From positions 26,033,513-26,091,512 of the forward strand of contig CM043968.1 in NCBI GenBank assembly GCA_014529385.2: a stretch of DNA of 58,000 nt, written 5' to 3'. Each line of letters begins with the position of its first letter. The first letter of the stretch is position 1. This document shows positions 19,942-32,442 of the stretch, piece after piece. The notes under the pieces were generated by a model that searched no databases, was not told the origin of the DNA, and was given only the letters and a program-made list of their open reading frames with translations. The stretch is from Adiantum capillus-veneris (taxonomy: Eukaryota; Streptophyta; Polypodiopsida; Polypodiales; Pteridaceae). The position numbers and the translations under genes were made by a program.

Positions 19942-20745
19942 TGTCACAAAATGATGACGTGGCCACCGACATCAGAAACCCTAATTTCTGCCAGCCCTAA
20001 TTTGCAAAAACCCTAATTTCTGGAAACCCTAACCCTAACAGCTGGCTGAACCCTAATTTGGCTGGAAACCCTAACACATGCGACTGAAATGCCACGTGGC
20101 AGCAGTACGGTATTTTCGAAAATTGCGGCGGAAAATGTGGAGCTGAAAAAAAAGCACTTTGAGTGACGCAAATTTCAGCTTTTTGGCTCTACGCTTTGGA
20201 GATAGAGAGAGAAAGGGAATACTTGCTTTCTTTTTGCTCTCTTGAGAGAGAGAGAGAGAGAGAGAGATTGCTTTTGAAATGGAAGCTTTTGGGGCTCTGC
20301 TTTTGGGCATCCCTTGTAATCTTTAAGTAAACGGTTTAGGGCTCACTCTGCAGAGCATCTGGACACAGAGTCTGTGTAACAAACTTGGACACTCCAAGTC
20401 AAGAATCAATCGCGACAACACCAAATAGCCACTTCAAACAATTCACAGATCACAATAGATTTGTATTGGCCTGGCGGAGTTCCGTGCCTAGAGATATTGG
20501 CCCCAAAGACTGGCACCCCTTTCGGTATTTCTTTTTGTATTTATCAGTTCAAAGTACAAGAGAGTGGGTCGGGATTCACTCTCAGACTCTGCGTCCAAAT
20601 GCTCTGAGAAGTGAATGCCCAAACCACTTATTTAAAGTTACAAGGGATGCCCAAAAGCAGAGCCCAAAAAGCTTTCAAAATCAAAAGCAAGTGTTCTCTC
20701 TCATAAGCTCTCTCTGTGTGGCTTTTAATAATAAAAGCAAGTAAT

Positions 20746-20794
<49 letters not shown>

Positions 20795-21166
20795 CAAGCG
20801 TAGAGAAAAAGCTGAGATTTGCGTCGCTTTAAAAAAACAAATTTTTAATTTATTTTTTATTTTTTTTCCACCTCCGCGATTTTCGGAAATTAGAATTTTT
20901 GGCAGAAATTAGGGTTTCTGCTGTCGCTAGCCACGTCATCACTTTGTGACAGTCTGAGAGTGAAACCCTAACCGCTCTTTGTACTTTGACATTGATTTAA
21001 TACATAAAGAAATACCGAAAGGGGCGCCAGTCTCTGGGGCCAATATCTCTAGGCACAGAACTCCATCGGGCAAGTGCAAATCTATTGTGATCTGTGAATT
21101 GTTTTGAAGTAGTTATTTGGTGCTGTGGTGATCGATTCTTGACTTGGAGTGTCTAAGTCTGTCACA
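19942..21166 (+). mobile_element. Family A 5' LTR, plus strand, interrupted by a solo LTR
   Basis: It starts TGTCACAAAATGATGACGTG and ends TAAGTCTGTCACA. One base later comes the primer-binding site. Without the inserted solo LTR (20,375-20,951 plus one 5-bp duplication) it is about 640 bp. The U3 side holds a cluster of AAACCCTAA telomere-like motifs (about 19,976-20,075), an ACGTGGC motif at the start, and a GA tract (20,244-20,267). Confidence 0.88.
20375..20951 (-). mobile_element. Solo LTR of family A with 5-bp target duplication
   Basis: A 577-bp complete LTR in minus orientation runs from TGTAACAAACTTGG to CACTTTGTGACA. It is flanked on both sides by GTCTG (20,370-20,374 and 20,952-20,956). 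No internal sequence remains, so it is a solo LTR produced by LTR-LTR recombination after a normal integration. It contains a CT microsatellite (about 20,749-20,792). Its host is the U5 side of another LTR of the same family. Confidence 0.92.
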
Positions 21167-21167
21167 G

Positions 21168-21180
21168 TGGTATCAGAGCA
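21168..21180 (+). other. Primer-binding site (initiator tRNA-Met)
   Basis: TGGTATCAGAGCA lies one base after the LTR end and is the perfect plant initiator tRNA-Met complement. It fixes the orientation and boundary of the plus-strand A element. Confidence 0.9.
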
Positions 21181-21237
21181 AGGCCGATTTCTCTTCGACG
21201 GGAAATCTGATCCCCAATTTTTTTTCCACGGCACCTA

Positions 21238-22458
21238 TGGCTTCACGCAAGGATCAGTCGACTCCCTTTGCATCTGGAGATGCGGGCAGGGATCACAACG
21301 AAGATTCCGACAGAGTATGGCCCGCCTCGGCCTACTCAGGCGGAGCGGCGAGAGATGGAGCGTCGTCAATTGATCGGCGATGCAACGAAGATGATGCTCA
21401 ATTTTGCGCAGGACCCAAAATTTGCAAAATACATGAGCGAGACTTCTTTTCAGGAAGTGCATGAGCAGTGGTGGCAGAAAACCACTACACCACCCGCGAA
21501 ACCCGCTCTCAAGAAACCTTCTGCTCACAATAAATATTCAGAGAAGGAACTAGAAGAGGTGGTTAATGCACGGATTGCTCAGCTTTTTGACGCGCAAAAG
21601 AAAGCCAAAAAGCACGGCAAAAAGCAAAAGAAAGGCACTGACTTCTTGGGTTATTTGGTTCGTCAGTCGATATTTGACAAAGCAAAGAAACAGAAGAAGC
21701 GTGTTCACTTTGAAGGAGTACCCAGTTCTTCTTCTTCTTCTTCTTCTAGCTCTTCAAATTTGAGCGAAGAAGACAAAAAAGGTCAAAAGCGAAGCAAGAA
21801 ACAATGCTTCGGAAAGGGCAAGAAAAAGGCAAAGAAGGCTAAATCTCGCCTAGAGACTGACAGTTCTACCGAGGACTCGTCTATAGACAGCTCAGATTCC
21901 GATGACGGAAACTTTTATGCGAACAAGAAGAATTTTTGTAAAGCCAACCGGTATGACTTTCTTGAAGATAAAAGCAAGAAAGTCCGAGAGTTTAAGGAAG
22001 GTAGACACTCGATCTAATTTGATACTTTTTCAGGATACTCAGATGCTTCGAAGGCTTTGTCTTTTATACAGCAGTTTGACATCGCTTTCGTGGGAGGACA
22101 CTACTCAGAGCACTCCAAGATTCGGAGAGCTGCCTCTTACTCTAAGGGGAATGCTCGCACTTGGTGGTCGACGCTTCTTTTAAACAAGACTGCTCCAGTT
22201 AAATGGCTGAAATTTAAGAAGCTTTTTATTTCTTCTTGGTTGACGCAAGAGTATGAATGAGATATACGAGCTGCTTGGAACCATCTTCGGATGACCAAGA
22301 AAGATACAATAAATGCTTACTGTGAGAGATTTTGGAGCTCTTTTCTTTCCGCCTCTTCATTCAAGAAGATCTTGTTTAGAGAACATATTGAGCAGTTCAC
22401 CTTGAGTCTACCTACAGAGATCCGAGATCACTGCTTGGAGCAGAAGTCAGCTTCTATT
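21238..22458 (+). pseudogene. Family A gag, plus strand, broken and truncated by the tandem array
   Basis: ATG 21,238 (MASRKDQSTPFASGDAGRD) matches the N-terminus at 18,189. A 1-bp frameshift near 21,315 moves the frame to a 250-codon stretch (to 22,017) with a Lys-rich region, an 11-Ser run and an acidic Asp/Ser region. A second frameshift at about 22,020 precedes the gag core (ARTWWSTLLLNKTAPVKW, AAWNHLRMTKKDTINAYC), which has a TGA at 22,258-22,260. The gene stops at 22,458, where the tandem array begins, losing the knuckle, protease and pol. No continuation is found to the right of the array. Confidence 0.87.
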
Positions 22459-24119
22459 CCAAGGGGAATTTAAACACAAATTAAAATTGGATGTTTTATT
22501 TTGCCATCTCGATCAGGGTTTGGCCACCCGTGTCCTTTAAATTTGTCGGGTTTTTTTGGGCATTTTAGTGTATTTTTTGGAAGCTAGCTCATGTCTTCAA
22601 TTGTTAGAAACAGGCAAAATACCCCAAAATGGATAAAATGCCTGTCAAAAAGCAACCCTGATCCCAATGCCTCTTTGTTTTCTACATTTGTTGGCATCTT
22701 CATGGGTCATGTTCATATGAGATGAAAACAAGGCGAGGAGGCAGAAGGCCTACTAAGTTAAGGGGAGGATGAGATTTATGGAAGTAAGTTTAATTGAGTG
22801 CCTATTATCACATGGAATTTTTATTGTGTTTTAATATAAAATCATGGTATCCTTTGTATGCACATAATCACAAATGGTTTATATGTTTAAAAAGGTGAAG
22901 AGTCACGAAGGCATGCTAAGTTAGGGGGGGAATGAGATATGTGGAAAGTAAGTTTAAATGAGTGCCTCACATGAAATTTTTGTCGTGTTTTAATGTAGAA
23001 TTATAGTATCCATTCTACATACATAATTTCATATGGTATATTAGGAAAGGCTCCAATTAAATAACAAGGTGAAAGATGCACATTGCACATTGTCGTGTCT
23101 TCGGATCATGACACTTCTGTTGCAAGCTAGATTCACAAGAGCTGGCTACAAAGAACTTGCACTTTCTTTCATCTCTCTCTTTAAACTAAGGGACGGAGGT
23201 AACTCTATTAAATTTACTCTACATGATTTTGACGTCCAATGAGTTATAGTGTAGCGATAGTTGTTGAGCACATAGCCGTTCGATTAAGGTCAATGACATC
23301 AATCCACGTTTTGTGTTGAAAAGTGGATGGTAGGACTACTCTTTTGGGGGGTCTTGTTAATTTTTTTGTGAGTCCATGAAAATTGGATGGTGTATCATAT
23401 AGAAAATGCTGAAAATGATGAAGGTATGTCCTTTCGTGCCGTGTCACTGAACTTGGCAAGTTAATTTTCAGCTCCCCGCTCCCCTTTTCTTTTGGTGGTA
23501 TGGTTTTTGGGGATGAAAGAACATGGAAAGCAAGAGATTTATGTGCGTTTGATTATTTGTAGGTAAGCTTTCAGATCACAGTGAATGCAGCCCAAGCAAA
23601 GCTTGGACCATTGGAATTGAAGAATTTCAAGGCCACTGGGTTTTTAGGCAAGGTGAACAACAAGCAAGTAAGTAGTAATTAGCACCGCCCAATATAATCA
23701 AACATGATGCAATTGTTGCATTGTTTGCCAGATAATAGAAGAGAAAATTTGGCATTTTATAACGGGCTGAATTGTAGTGTTTCTTTTAAAAATTACAACA
23801 TGATTGTCTCGTTATTCAAACTGTTGCAGGGCACCGGTCGCTTGGATGACATTGACTTCTCTGAGCTGGATGGGCCAGACGAAATACCATAACTCCCTCT
23901 TGTTCTTGCCTTTATCAATGTACTCTGAAGGACCCAATGCATTATGTTACATGTGCAGACACGATGCTGAATCTTTTGGGGTACACTCATGTCAACCTTG
24001 CATGTTGGGTAATCTGTATAATAGGCTGTGTTTTTTATTCTTTTGATGTCATGCATCCATACCTGCTGTACTAGATATTGCCTTTATTTATGGAATCGTG
24101 CGTCTCTGTGCTCCATTTA
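22456..24119 (+). repeat. Array unit 1
   Basis: Its left edge is fused to family A gag. It carries the 'GTGTCC', 'CTAAGTTAGG' and 'TTTAATTGAG' variants, which recur at the far end of the array. Exons are at 23,575-23,667 and 23,830-23,892. Confidence 0.95.
23575..23892 (+). pseudogene. Two-exon 3' end of an unidentified gene (unit 1; repeated in every unit)
   Basis: Exon a (93 bp, 31 codons) follows an acceptor CTTTCAG and reads ITVNAAQAKLGPLELKNF..., ending NNKQ at donor CAA|GTAAGT (23,668). A 162-bp intron ends in CTGTTGCAG. Exon b (23,830-23,892) reads GTGRLDDIDFSELDGPDEIP and stops with TAA. Both junctions are phase 0, so the exons join in frame into a 51-residue acidic C-terminus. I do not recognise the family. 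No start codon or upstream exon is evident in the unit, so it is probably a duplicated gene end and not a whole gene. Copies carry amino-acid changes and one lost acceptor, so there is no clear sign of selection. A functional gene elsewhere is likely. Confidence 0.6.
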
Positions 24120-25783
24120 ATTCCAAGGGGAATTTAAACACAAATTAAAATTGGATGTTTTATTTTGCCATCTCGATCAGGGTTTGGCCACCCGTGTCCT
24201 TTAAATTTGTCGGGTTTTTTTGGGCATTTTAGTGTATTTTTTGGAGGCTAGCTCATGTCTTCAATTGTTAGAAACAGGCAAAATACCCCAAAATGGATAA
24301 AATGCCTGTCAAAAAGCAACCCTGATCCCAATGCCTCTTTGTTTTCTACATTTGTTGGCATCTTCATGGGTCATGTTCATATGAGATGAAAACAAGGCGA
24401 GGAGGCAGAAGGCCTACTAAGTTAAGGGGAGGATGGGATTTATGGAAGTAAGTTTGATTGAGTGCCTATTATCACATGGAATTTTTATTGTGTTTTAATA
24501 TAAAATCATGGTATTCTTTGTATGCACATAATCACAAATGGTTTATATGTTTAAAAAGGTGAAGAGTCACGAAGGCATGCTATGTTAGGGGGGGAATGAG
24601 ATATGTGGAAAGTAAGTTTAAATGAGTGCCTCACATGAAATTTTTGTCGTGTTTTAATGTAGAATTATAGTATCCATTCTACATACATAATTTCATATGG
24701 TATATTAGGAAAGGCTCCAATTAAATAACAAGGTGAAAGATGCACATTGCACATTGTCGTGTCTTCGGATCATGACACTTCTGTTGCAAGCTAGATTCAC
24801 AAGAGCTGGCTACAAAGAACTTGCACTTTCTTTCATCTCTCTCTTTAAACTAAGGGACGGAGGTAACTCTATTAAATTTACTCTACATGATTTTGACGTC
24901 CAATGAGTTATAGTGTAGCGATAGTTGTTGAGCACATAGCCGTTCGATTAAGGTCAATGACATCAATCCACGTTTTGTGTTGAAAAGTGGATGGTAGGAC
25001 TACTCTTTTGGGGGGTCTTGTTAATTTTTTTGTGAGTCCATGAAAATTGGATGGTGTATCATATAGAAAATGCTGAAAATGATGAAGGTATGTCCTTTCG
25101 TGCCGTGTCACTGAACTTGGCAAGTTAATTTTCAGCTCCCCGCTCCCCTTTTCTTTTGGTGGTATGGTTTTTGGGGATGAAAGAACATGGAAAGCAAGAG
25201 ATTTATGTGCGTTTGATTATTTGTAGGTAAGCTTTCAGATCACAGTGAATGCAGCCCAAGCAAAGCTTGGACCATTGGAATTGAAGAATTTCAAGGCCAC
25301 TGGGTTTTTAGGCAAGGTGAACAACAAGCAAGTAAGTAGTAATTAGCACCGCCGAATATAATCAAACATGATGCAATTGTTGCATTGTTTGCCAGAGAAT
25401 AGAAGAGAAAATTTGGCATTTTATAACGGGCTGAATTGTAGTGTTTCTTTTAAAAATTACAACATGATTGTCTCGTTATTCAAACTGTTGCAGGGCACCG
25501 GTCGCTTGGATGACATTGACTTCTCTGAGCTGGATGGGCCAGACGAAATACCATAACTCCCTCTTGATCTTGCCTTTATCAATGTACTCTGAAGGACCCA
25601 ATGCATTATGTTACATGTGCAGACACGATGCTGAATCTTTTGGGGTACACTGATGTCAACCTTGCATGTTGGGTAATCTGTATAATAGGCTGTGTTTTTT
25701 ATTCTTTTCATGTCATGCATCCATACCTGCTGTACTAGATATTGCCTTTATTTATGGAATCGTGCGTCTCTGTGCTCCATTTA
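24120..25783 (+). repeat. Array unit 2
   Basis: Exons lie at 25,239-25,331 and 25,494-25,556, with an intact acceptor and donor. It shares 'GTGTCC' with unit 1 but 'CTATGTTAGG' and 'TTTGATTGAG' with units 3-6. Confidence 0.95.
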
Positions 25784-27449
25784 ATTCCAAGGGGAATTTA
25801 AACACAAATTAAAATTGGATGTTTTATTTTGCCATCTCGATCAGGGTTTGGCCACCCGTGACCTTTAAATTTGTCGGGTTTTTTTGGGCATTTTAGTGTA
25901 TTTTTTGGAGGCTAGCTCATGTCTTCAATTGTTAGAAACAGGCAAAATACCCCAAAATGGATAAAATGCCTGTCAAAAAGCAACCCTGATCCCAATGCCT
26001 CTTTGTTTTCTACATTTGTTGGCATCTTCATGGGTCATGTTCATATGAGATGAAAACAAGGCGAGGAGGCAGAAGGCCTACTAAGTTAAGGGGAGGATGG
26101 GATTTATGGAAGTAAGTTTGATTGAGTGCCTATTATCACATGGAATTTTTATTGTGTTTTAATATAAAATCATGGTATTCTTTGTATGCACATAATCACA
26201 AATGGTTTATATGTTTAAAAAGGTGAAGAGTCACGAAGGCATGCTATGTTAGGGGGGGAATGAGATATGTGGAAAGTAAGTTTAAATGAGTGCCACACAT
26301 GAAATTTTTGTCGTGTTTTAATGTAGAATTATAGTATCCATTCTACATACATAATTTCATATGGTATATTAGGAAAGGCTCCAATTAAATAACAAGGTGA
26401 AAGATGCACATTGCACATTGTCGTGTCTTCGGATCATGACACTTCTGTTGCAAGCTAGATTCACAAGAGCTGGCTACAAAGAACTTGCACTTTCTTTCAT
26501 CTCTCTCTTTAAACTAAGGGACGGAGGTAACTCTATTAAATTTATTCTACATGATTTTGACGTCCAATGAGTTATAGTGTAGCGATAGTTGTTGAGCACA
26601 TAGCCGTTCGATTAAGTTCCATCACATCAATCCACGTTTTGTGTTGAAAAGTGGATGGTAGGACTACTGTTTTGGGGGGTCTTGTTAATTTTTTTGTGAG
26701 TCCATGAAAATTGGATGGTGTATCATATAGAAAATGCTGAAAATGATGAAGGTATGTCCTTTCGTGCCGTGTCACTGAACTTGGCAAGTTAATTTTCAGC
26801 TCCCCGCGCTCCCCTTTTCTTTTGGTGGTATGGTTTTTGGGGATGAAAGAACATGGAAAGCAAGAGATTTATGTGCGTTTGATTATTTGTAGGTAAGCTT
26901 TCAGATCACAGTGAATGCAGCCCAAGCAAAGCTTGGACCATTGGAATTGAAGAATTTCAAGGCCACTGGGTTTTTAGGCAAGGTGAACAACAAGCAAGTA
27001 AGTAGTAATTAGCACTGCCCAATATAATCAAACATGATGCAATTGTTGCATTGTTTGCCAGAGAATAGAAGAGAAAATTTGGCATTTTATAACGGGCTGA
27101 ATTGTAGTGTTTCTTTTAAAAATTACAACATGATTGTCTCGTTATTCAAACTGTTGCAGGGCACCGGTCGCTTGGATGACATTGACTTCTCTGAGCTGGA
27201 TGGGCCAGACGAAATACCATAACTCCCTCTTGATCTTGCCTTTATCAATGTACTCTGAAGGACCCAATGCATTATGTTACATGTGCAGACACGATGCTGA
27301 ATCTTTTGGGGTACACTCATGTCAACCTTGCATGTTGGGTAATCTGTATAATAGGCTGTGTTTTTTATTCTTTTGATGTCATGCATACATACCTGCTGTA
27401 CTAGATATTGCCTTTATTTATGGAATCGTGCGTCTCTGTGCTCCATTTA
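25784..27449 (+). repeat. Array unit 3
   Basis: Length is 1,666 bp. Exons lie at 26,905-26,997 and 27,160-27,222. It has the TTCCATCACATC variant (about 26,617) otherwise found in units 6-8, and an extra GC in CCCCGCGCTCC. Confidence 0.95.
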
Positions 27450-29113
27450 ATTCCAAGGGGAATTTAAACACAAATTAAAATTGGATGTTTTATTTTGCCA
27501 TCTCGATCAGGGTTTGGCCACCCGTGACCTTTAAATTTGTCGGGTTTTTTTGGGCATTTTAGTGTATTTTTTGGAGGCTAGCTCATGTCTTCAATTGTTA
27601 GAAACAGGCAAAATACCCCAAAATGGATAAAATGCCTGTCAAAAAGCAACCCTGATCCCAATGCCTCTTTGTTTTCTACATTTGTTGGCATCTTCATGGG
27701 TCATGTTCATATGAGATGAAAACAAGGCGAGGAGGCAGAAGGCCTACTAAGTTAAGGGGAGGATGGGATTTATGGAAGTAAGTTTGATTGAGTGCCTATT
27801 ATCACATGGAATTTTTATTGTGTTTTAATATAAAATCATGGTATTCTTTGTATGCACATAATCACAAATGGTTTATATGTTTAAAAAGGTGAAGAGTCAC
27901 GAAGGCATGCTATGTTAGGGGGGGAATGAGATATGTGGAAAGTAAGTTTAAATGAGTGCCTCACATGAAATTTTTGTCGTGTTTTAATGTAGAATTATAG
28001 TATCCATTCTACATACATAATTTCATATGGTATATTAGGAAAGGCTCCAATTAAATAACAAGGTGAAAGATGCACATTGCACATTGTCGTGTCTTCGGAT
28101 CATGACACTTCTGTTGCAAGCTAGATTCACAAGAGCTGGCTACAAAGAACTTGCACTTTCTTTCATCTCTCTCTTTAAACTAAGGGACGGAGGTAACTCT
28201 ATTAAATTTACTCTACATGATTTTGACGTCCAATGAGTTATAGTGTAGCGATAGTTGTTGAGCACATAGCCGTTCGATTAAGGTCAATGACATCAATCCA
28301 CGTTTTGTGTTGAAAAGTGGATGGTAGGACTACTCTTTTGGGGGGTCTTGTTAATTTTTTTGTGAGTCCATGAAAATTGGATGGTGTATCATATAGAAAA
28401 TGCTGAAAATGATGAAGGTATGTCCTTTCGTGCCGTGTCACTGAACTTGGCAAGTTAATTTTCAGCTCCCCGCTCCCCTTTTCTTTTGGTGGTATGGTTT
28501 TTGGGGATGAAAGAACATGGAAAGCAAGAGATTTATGTGCGTTTGATTATTTGTAGGTAAGCTTTCAGATCACAGTGAATGCAGCCCAAGCAAAGCTTGG
28601 ACCATTGGAATTGAAGAATTTCAAGGCCACTGGGTTTTTAGGCAAGGTGAACAACAAGCAAGTAAGTAGTAATTAGCACCGCCCAATATAATCAAACATG
28701 ATGCAATTGTTGCATTGTTTGCCAGATAATAGAAGAGAAAATTTGGCATTTTATAACGAGCTGAATTGTAGTGTTTCTTTTAAAAATTACAACATGATTG
28801 TCTCGTTATTCAAACTGTTGCAGGGCACCGGTCGCTTGGATGACATTGACTTCTCTGAGCTGGATGGGCCAGACGAAATACCATAACTCCCTCTTGATCT
28901 TGCCTTTATCAATGTACTCTGAAGGACCCAATGCATTATGTTACATGTGCAGACACGATGCTGAATCTTTTGGGGTACACTCATGTCAACCTTGCATGTT
29001 GGGTAATCTGTATAATAGGCTGTGTTTTTTATTCTTTTGATGTCATGCATCCATACCTGCTGTACCAGATATTGCCTTTATTTATGGAATCGTGCGTCTC
29101 TGTGCTCCATTTA
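27450..29113 (+). repeat. Array unit 4
   Basis: Exons lie at 28,569-28,661 and 28,824-28,886. The exon-a acceptor region reads TTGTAGGTAAGCTTTCAG, as in units 1-3. Confidence 0.95.
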
Positions 29114-30778
29114 ATTCCAAGGGGAATTTAAACACAAATTTAAATTGGATGTTTTATTTTGCCATCTCGATCAGGGTTTGGCCACCCGTGACCTTTAAAT
29201 TTGTCGGGTTTTTTGGGCATTTTAGTGTATTTTTTGGAGGCTAGCTCATGTCTTCAATTGTTAGAAACAGGCAAAATACCCCAAAATGGATAAAATGCCT
29301 GTCAAAAAGCAACCCTGATCCCAATGCCTCTTTGTTTTCTACATTTGTTGGCATCTTCATGGGTCATGTTCATATGAGATGAAAACAAGGCGAGGAGGCA
29401 GAAGGCCTACTAAGTTAAGGGGAGGATGGGATTTATGGAAGTAAGTTTGATTGAGTGCCTATTATCACATGGAATTTTTATTGTGTTTTAATATAAAATC
29501 ATGGTATTCTTTGTATGCACAACATAATCACAAATGGTTTATATGTTTAAAAAGGTGAAGAGTCACGAAGGCATGCTATGTTAGGGGGGGAATGAGATAT
29601 GTGGAATGTAAGTTTAAATGAGTGCCTCACATGAAATTTTTGTCGTGTTTTAATGTAGAATTATAGTATCCATTCTACATACATAATTTCATATGGTATA
29701 TTAGGAAAGGCTCCAATTAAATAACAAGGTGAAAGATGCACATTGCACATTGTCGTGTCTTCGGATCATGACACTTCTGTTGCAAGCTAGATTCACAAGA
29801 GCTGGCTACAAAGAACTTGCACTTTCTTTCATCTCTCTCTTTAAACTAAGGGACGGAGGTAACTCTATTAAATTTACTCTACATGATTTTGACGTCCAAT
29901 GAGTTATAGTGTAGCGATAGTTGTTGAGCACATAGCCGTTCGATTAAGGTCAATGACATCAATCCACGTTTTGTGGTGAAAAGTGGATGGTAGGACTACT
30001 GTTTTGGGGGGTCTTGTTAATTTTTTTGTGAGTCCATGAAAATTGGATGGTGTATCATATAGAAAATGCTGAAAATGATGAAGGTATGTCCTTTCGTGCC
30101 GTGTCACTGAACTTGGCAAGTTAATTTTCAGCTCCCCGCTCCCCTTTTCTTTTGGTGGTATGGTTTTTGGGGATGAAAGAACATGGAAAGCAAGAGATTT
30201 ATGTGCGTTTGATTATTTGTAGCTAAGCTTTCAGATCACAGTGAATGCAGCCCAAGCAAAGCTTGGACCATTGGAATTGAAGAATTTCAAGGCCACTGGG
30301 TTTTTAGGCAAGGTGAACAACAAGCAAGTAAGTAGTAATTAGCACGCCCAATACAATCAAACATGATGCAATTGTTGCATTGTTTGCCAGATAATAGAAG
30401 AGAAAATTTGGCATTTTATAACGGGCTGAATTGTAGTGTTTCTTTTAAAAATTACAACATGATTGTCTCGTTATTCAAACTGTTGCAGGGCACCGGTCGC
30501 TTGGATGACATTGACTTCTCTGAGCTGGATGGGCCAGACGAAATACCATAACTCCCTCTTGATCTTGCCTTTATCAATGTACTCTGAAGGACCCAATGCA
30601 TTATGTTACATGTGCAGACACGATGCTGAATCTTTTGGGGTACACTGATGTCAACCTTGCATGTTGGGTAATCTGTATAATAGGCTGTGTTTTTTATTCT
30701 TTTGATGTCATGCATCCATACCTGCTGTACCAGATATTGCCTTTATTTATGGAATCGTGCGTCTCTGTGCTCCATTTA
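29114..30778 (+). repeat. Array unit 5
   Basis: Exons lie at 30,235-30,327 and 30,489-30,551. This is the first unit with TTGTAGCTAAG in place of TTGTAGGTAAG. It carries a 3-bp insertion (ACAACATAATC) near 29,521. Confidence 0.95.
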
Positions 30779-32442
30779 GTTCCAAGGGGAATTTAAACAC
30801 AAATTAAAATTGGATGTTTTATTTTGCCATCTCGATCAGGGTTTGGCCACCCGTGACCTTTAAATTTGTCGGGTTTTTTTGGGCATTTTAGTGTATTTTT
30901 TGGAGGCTAGCTCATGTCTTCAATTGTTAGAAACAGGCAAAATACCCCAAAATGGATAAAATGCCTGTCAAAAAGCAACCCTGATCCCAATGCCTCTTTG
31001 TTTTCTACATTTGTTGGCATCTTCATGGGTCATGTTCATATGAGATGAAAACAAGGCGAGGAGGCAGAAGGCCTACTAAGTTAAGGGGAGGATGGGATTT
31101 ATGGAAGTAAGTTTGATTGAGTGCCTATTATCACATGGAATTTTTATTGTGTTTTAATATAAAATCATGGTATTCTTTGTATGCACATAATCACAAATGG
31201 TTTATATGTTTAAAAAGGTGAAGAGTCACGAAGGCATGCTATGTTAGGGGGGGAATGAGATATGTGGAAAGTAAGTTTAAATGAGGGCCTCACATGAAAT
31301 TTTTGTCGTGTTTTAATGTAGAATTATAGTATCCATTCTACATACATAATTTCATATGGTATATTAGGAAAGGCTCCAATTAAATAACAAGGTGAAAGAT
31401 GCACATTGCACATTGTCGTGTCTTCGGATCATGACACTTCTGTTGCAAGCTAGATTCACAAGAGCTGGCTACAAAGAACCTGCACTTTCTTTCATCTCTC
31501 TCTTTAAACTAAGGGACGGAGGTAACTCTATTAAATTTACTCTACATGATTTTGACGTCCAATGAGTTATAGTGTAGCGATAGTTGTTGAGCACATAGCC
31601 GTTCGATTAAGTTCCATCACATCAATCCACGTTTTGTGTTGAAAAGTGGATGGTAGGACTACTCTTTTGGGGGGTCTTGTTAATTTTTTTGTGAGTCCAT
31701 GAAAATTGGATGGTGTATCATATAGAAAATGCTGAAAATGATGAAGGTATGTCCTTTCGTGCCGTGTCACTGAACTTGGCAAGTAAATTTTCAGCTCCCC
31801 GCTCCCCTTTTCTTTTGGTGGTATGGTTTTTGGGGATGAAAGAACATGGAAAGCAAGAGATTTATGTGCGTTTGATTATTTGTAGCTAAGCTTTCAGATC
31901 ACAGTGAATGCAGCCCAAGCAAAGCTTGGACCATTGGAATTGAAGAATTTCAAGGCCACTGGGTTTTTAGGCAAGGTGAACAACAAGCAAGTAAGTAGTA
32001 ATTAGCACCGCCCAATATAATCAAACATGATGCAATTGTTGCATTGTTTGCCAGAGAATAGAAGAGAAAATTTGGCATTTTATAACGGGCTGAATTGTAG
32101 TGTTTCTTTTAAAAATTACAACATGATTGTCTCGTTATTCAAACTGTTGCAGGGCACCGGTCGCTTGGATGACATTGACTTCTCTGAGCTGGATGGGCCA
32201 GACGAAATACCATAACTCCCTCTTGATCTTGCCTTTATCAATGTACTCTGAAGGACCCAATGCATTATGTTACATGTGCAGACACGATGCTGAATCTTTT
32301 GGGGTACACTGATGTCAACCTTGCATGTTGGGTAATCTGTATAATAGGCTGTGTTTTTTATTCTTTTGATGTCATGCATCCATACCTGCTGTACCAGATA
32401 TTGCCTTTATTTATGGAATCGTGCGTCTCTGTGCTCCATTTA
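30779..32442 (+). repeat. Array unit 6
   Basis: Exons lie at 31,898-31,990 and 32,153-32,215. The unit anchor is altered at its first base (GTTCCAAGG). Confidence 0.95.

Noticed and set aside
19977-20075. Interstitial telomere
   Set aside because: AAACCCTAA motifs are irregularly spaced within a defined LTR and are not a tandem telomeric tract.
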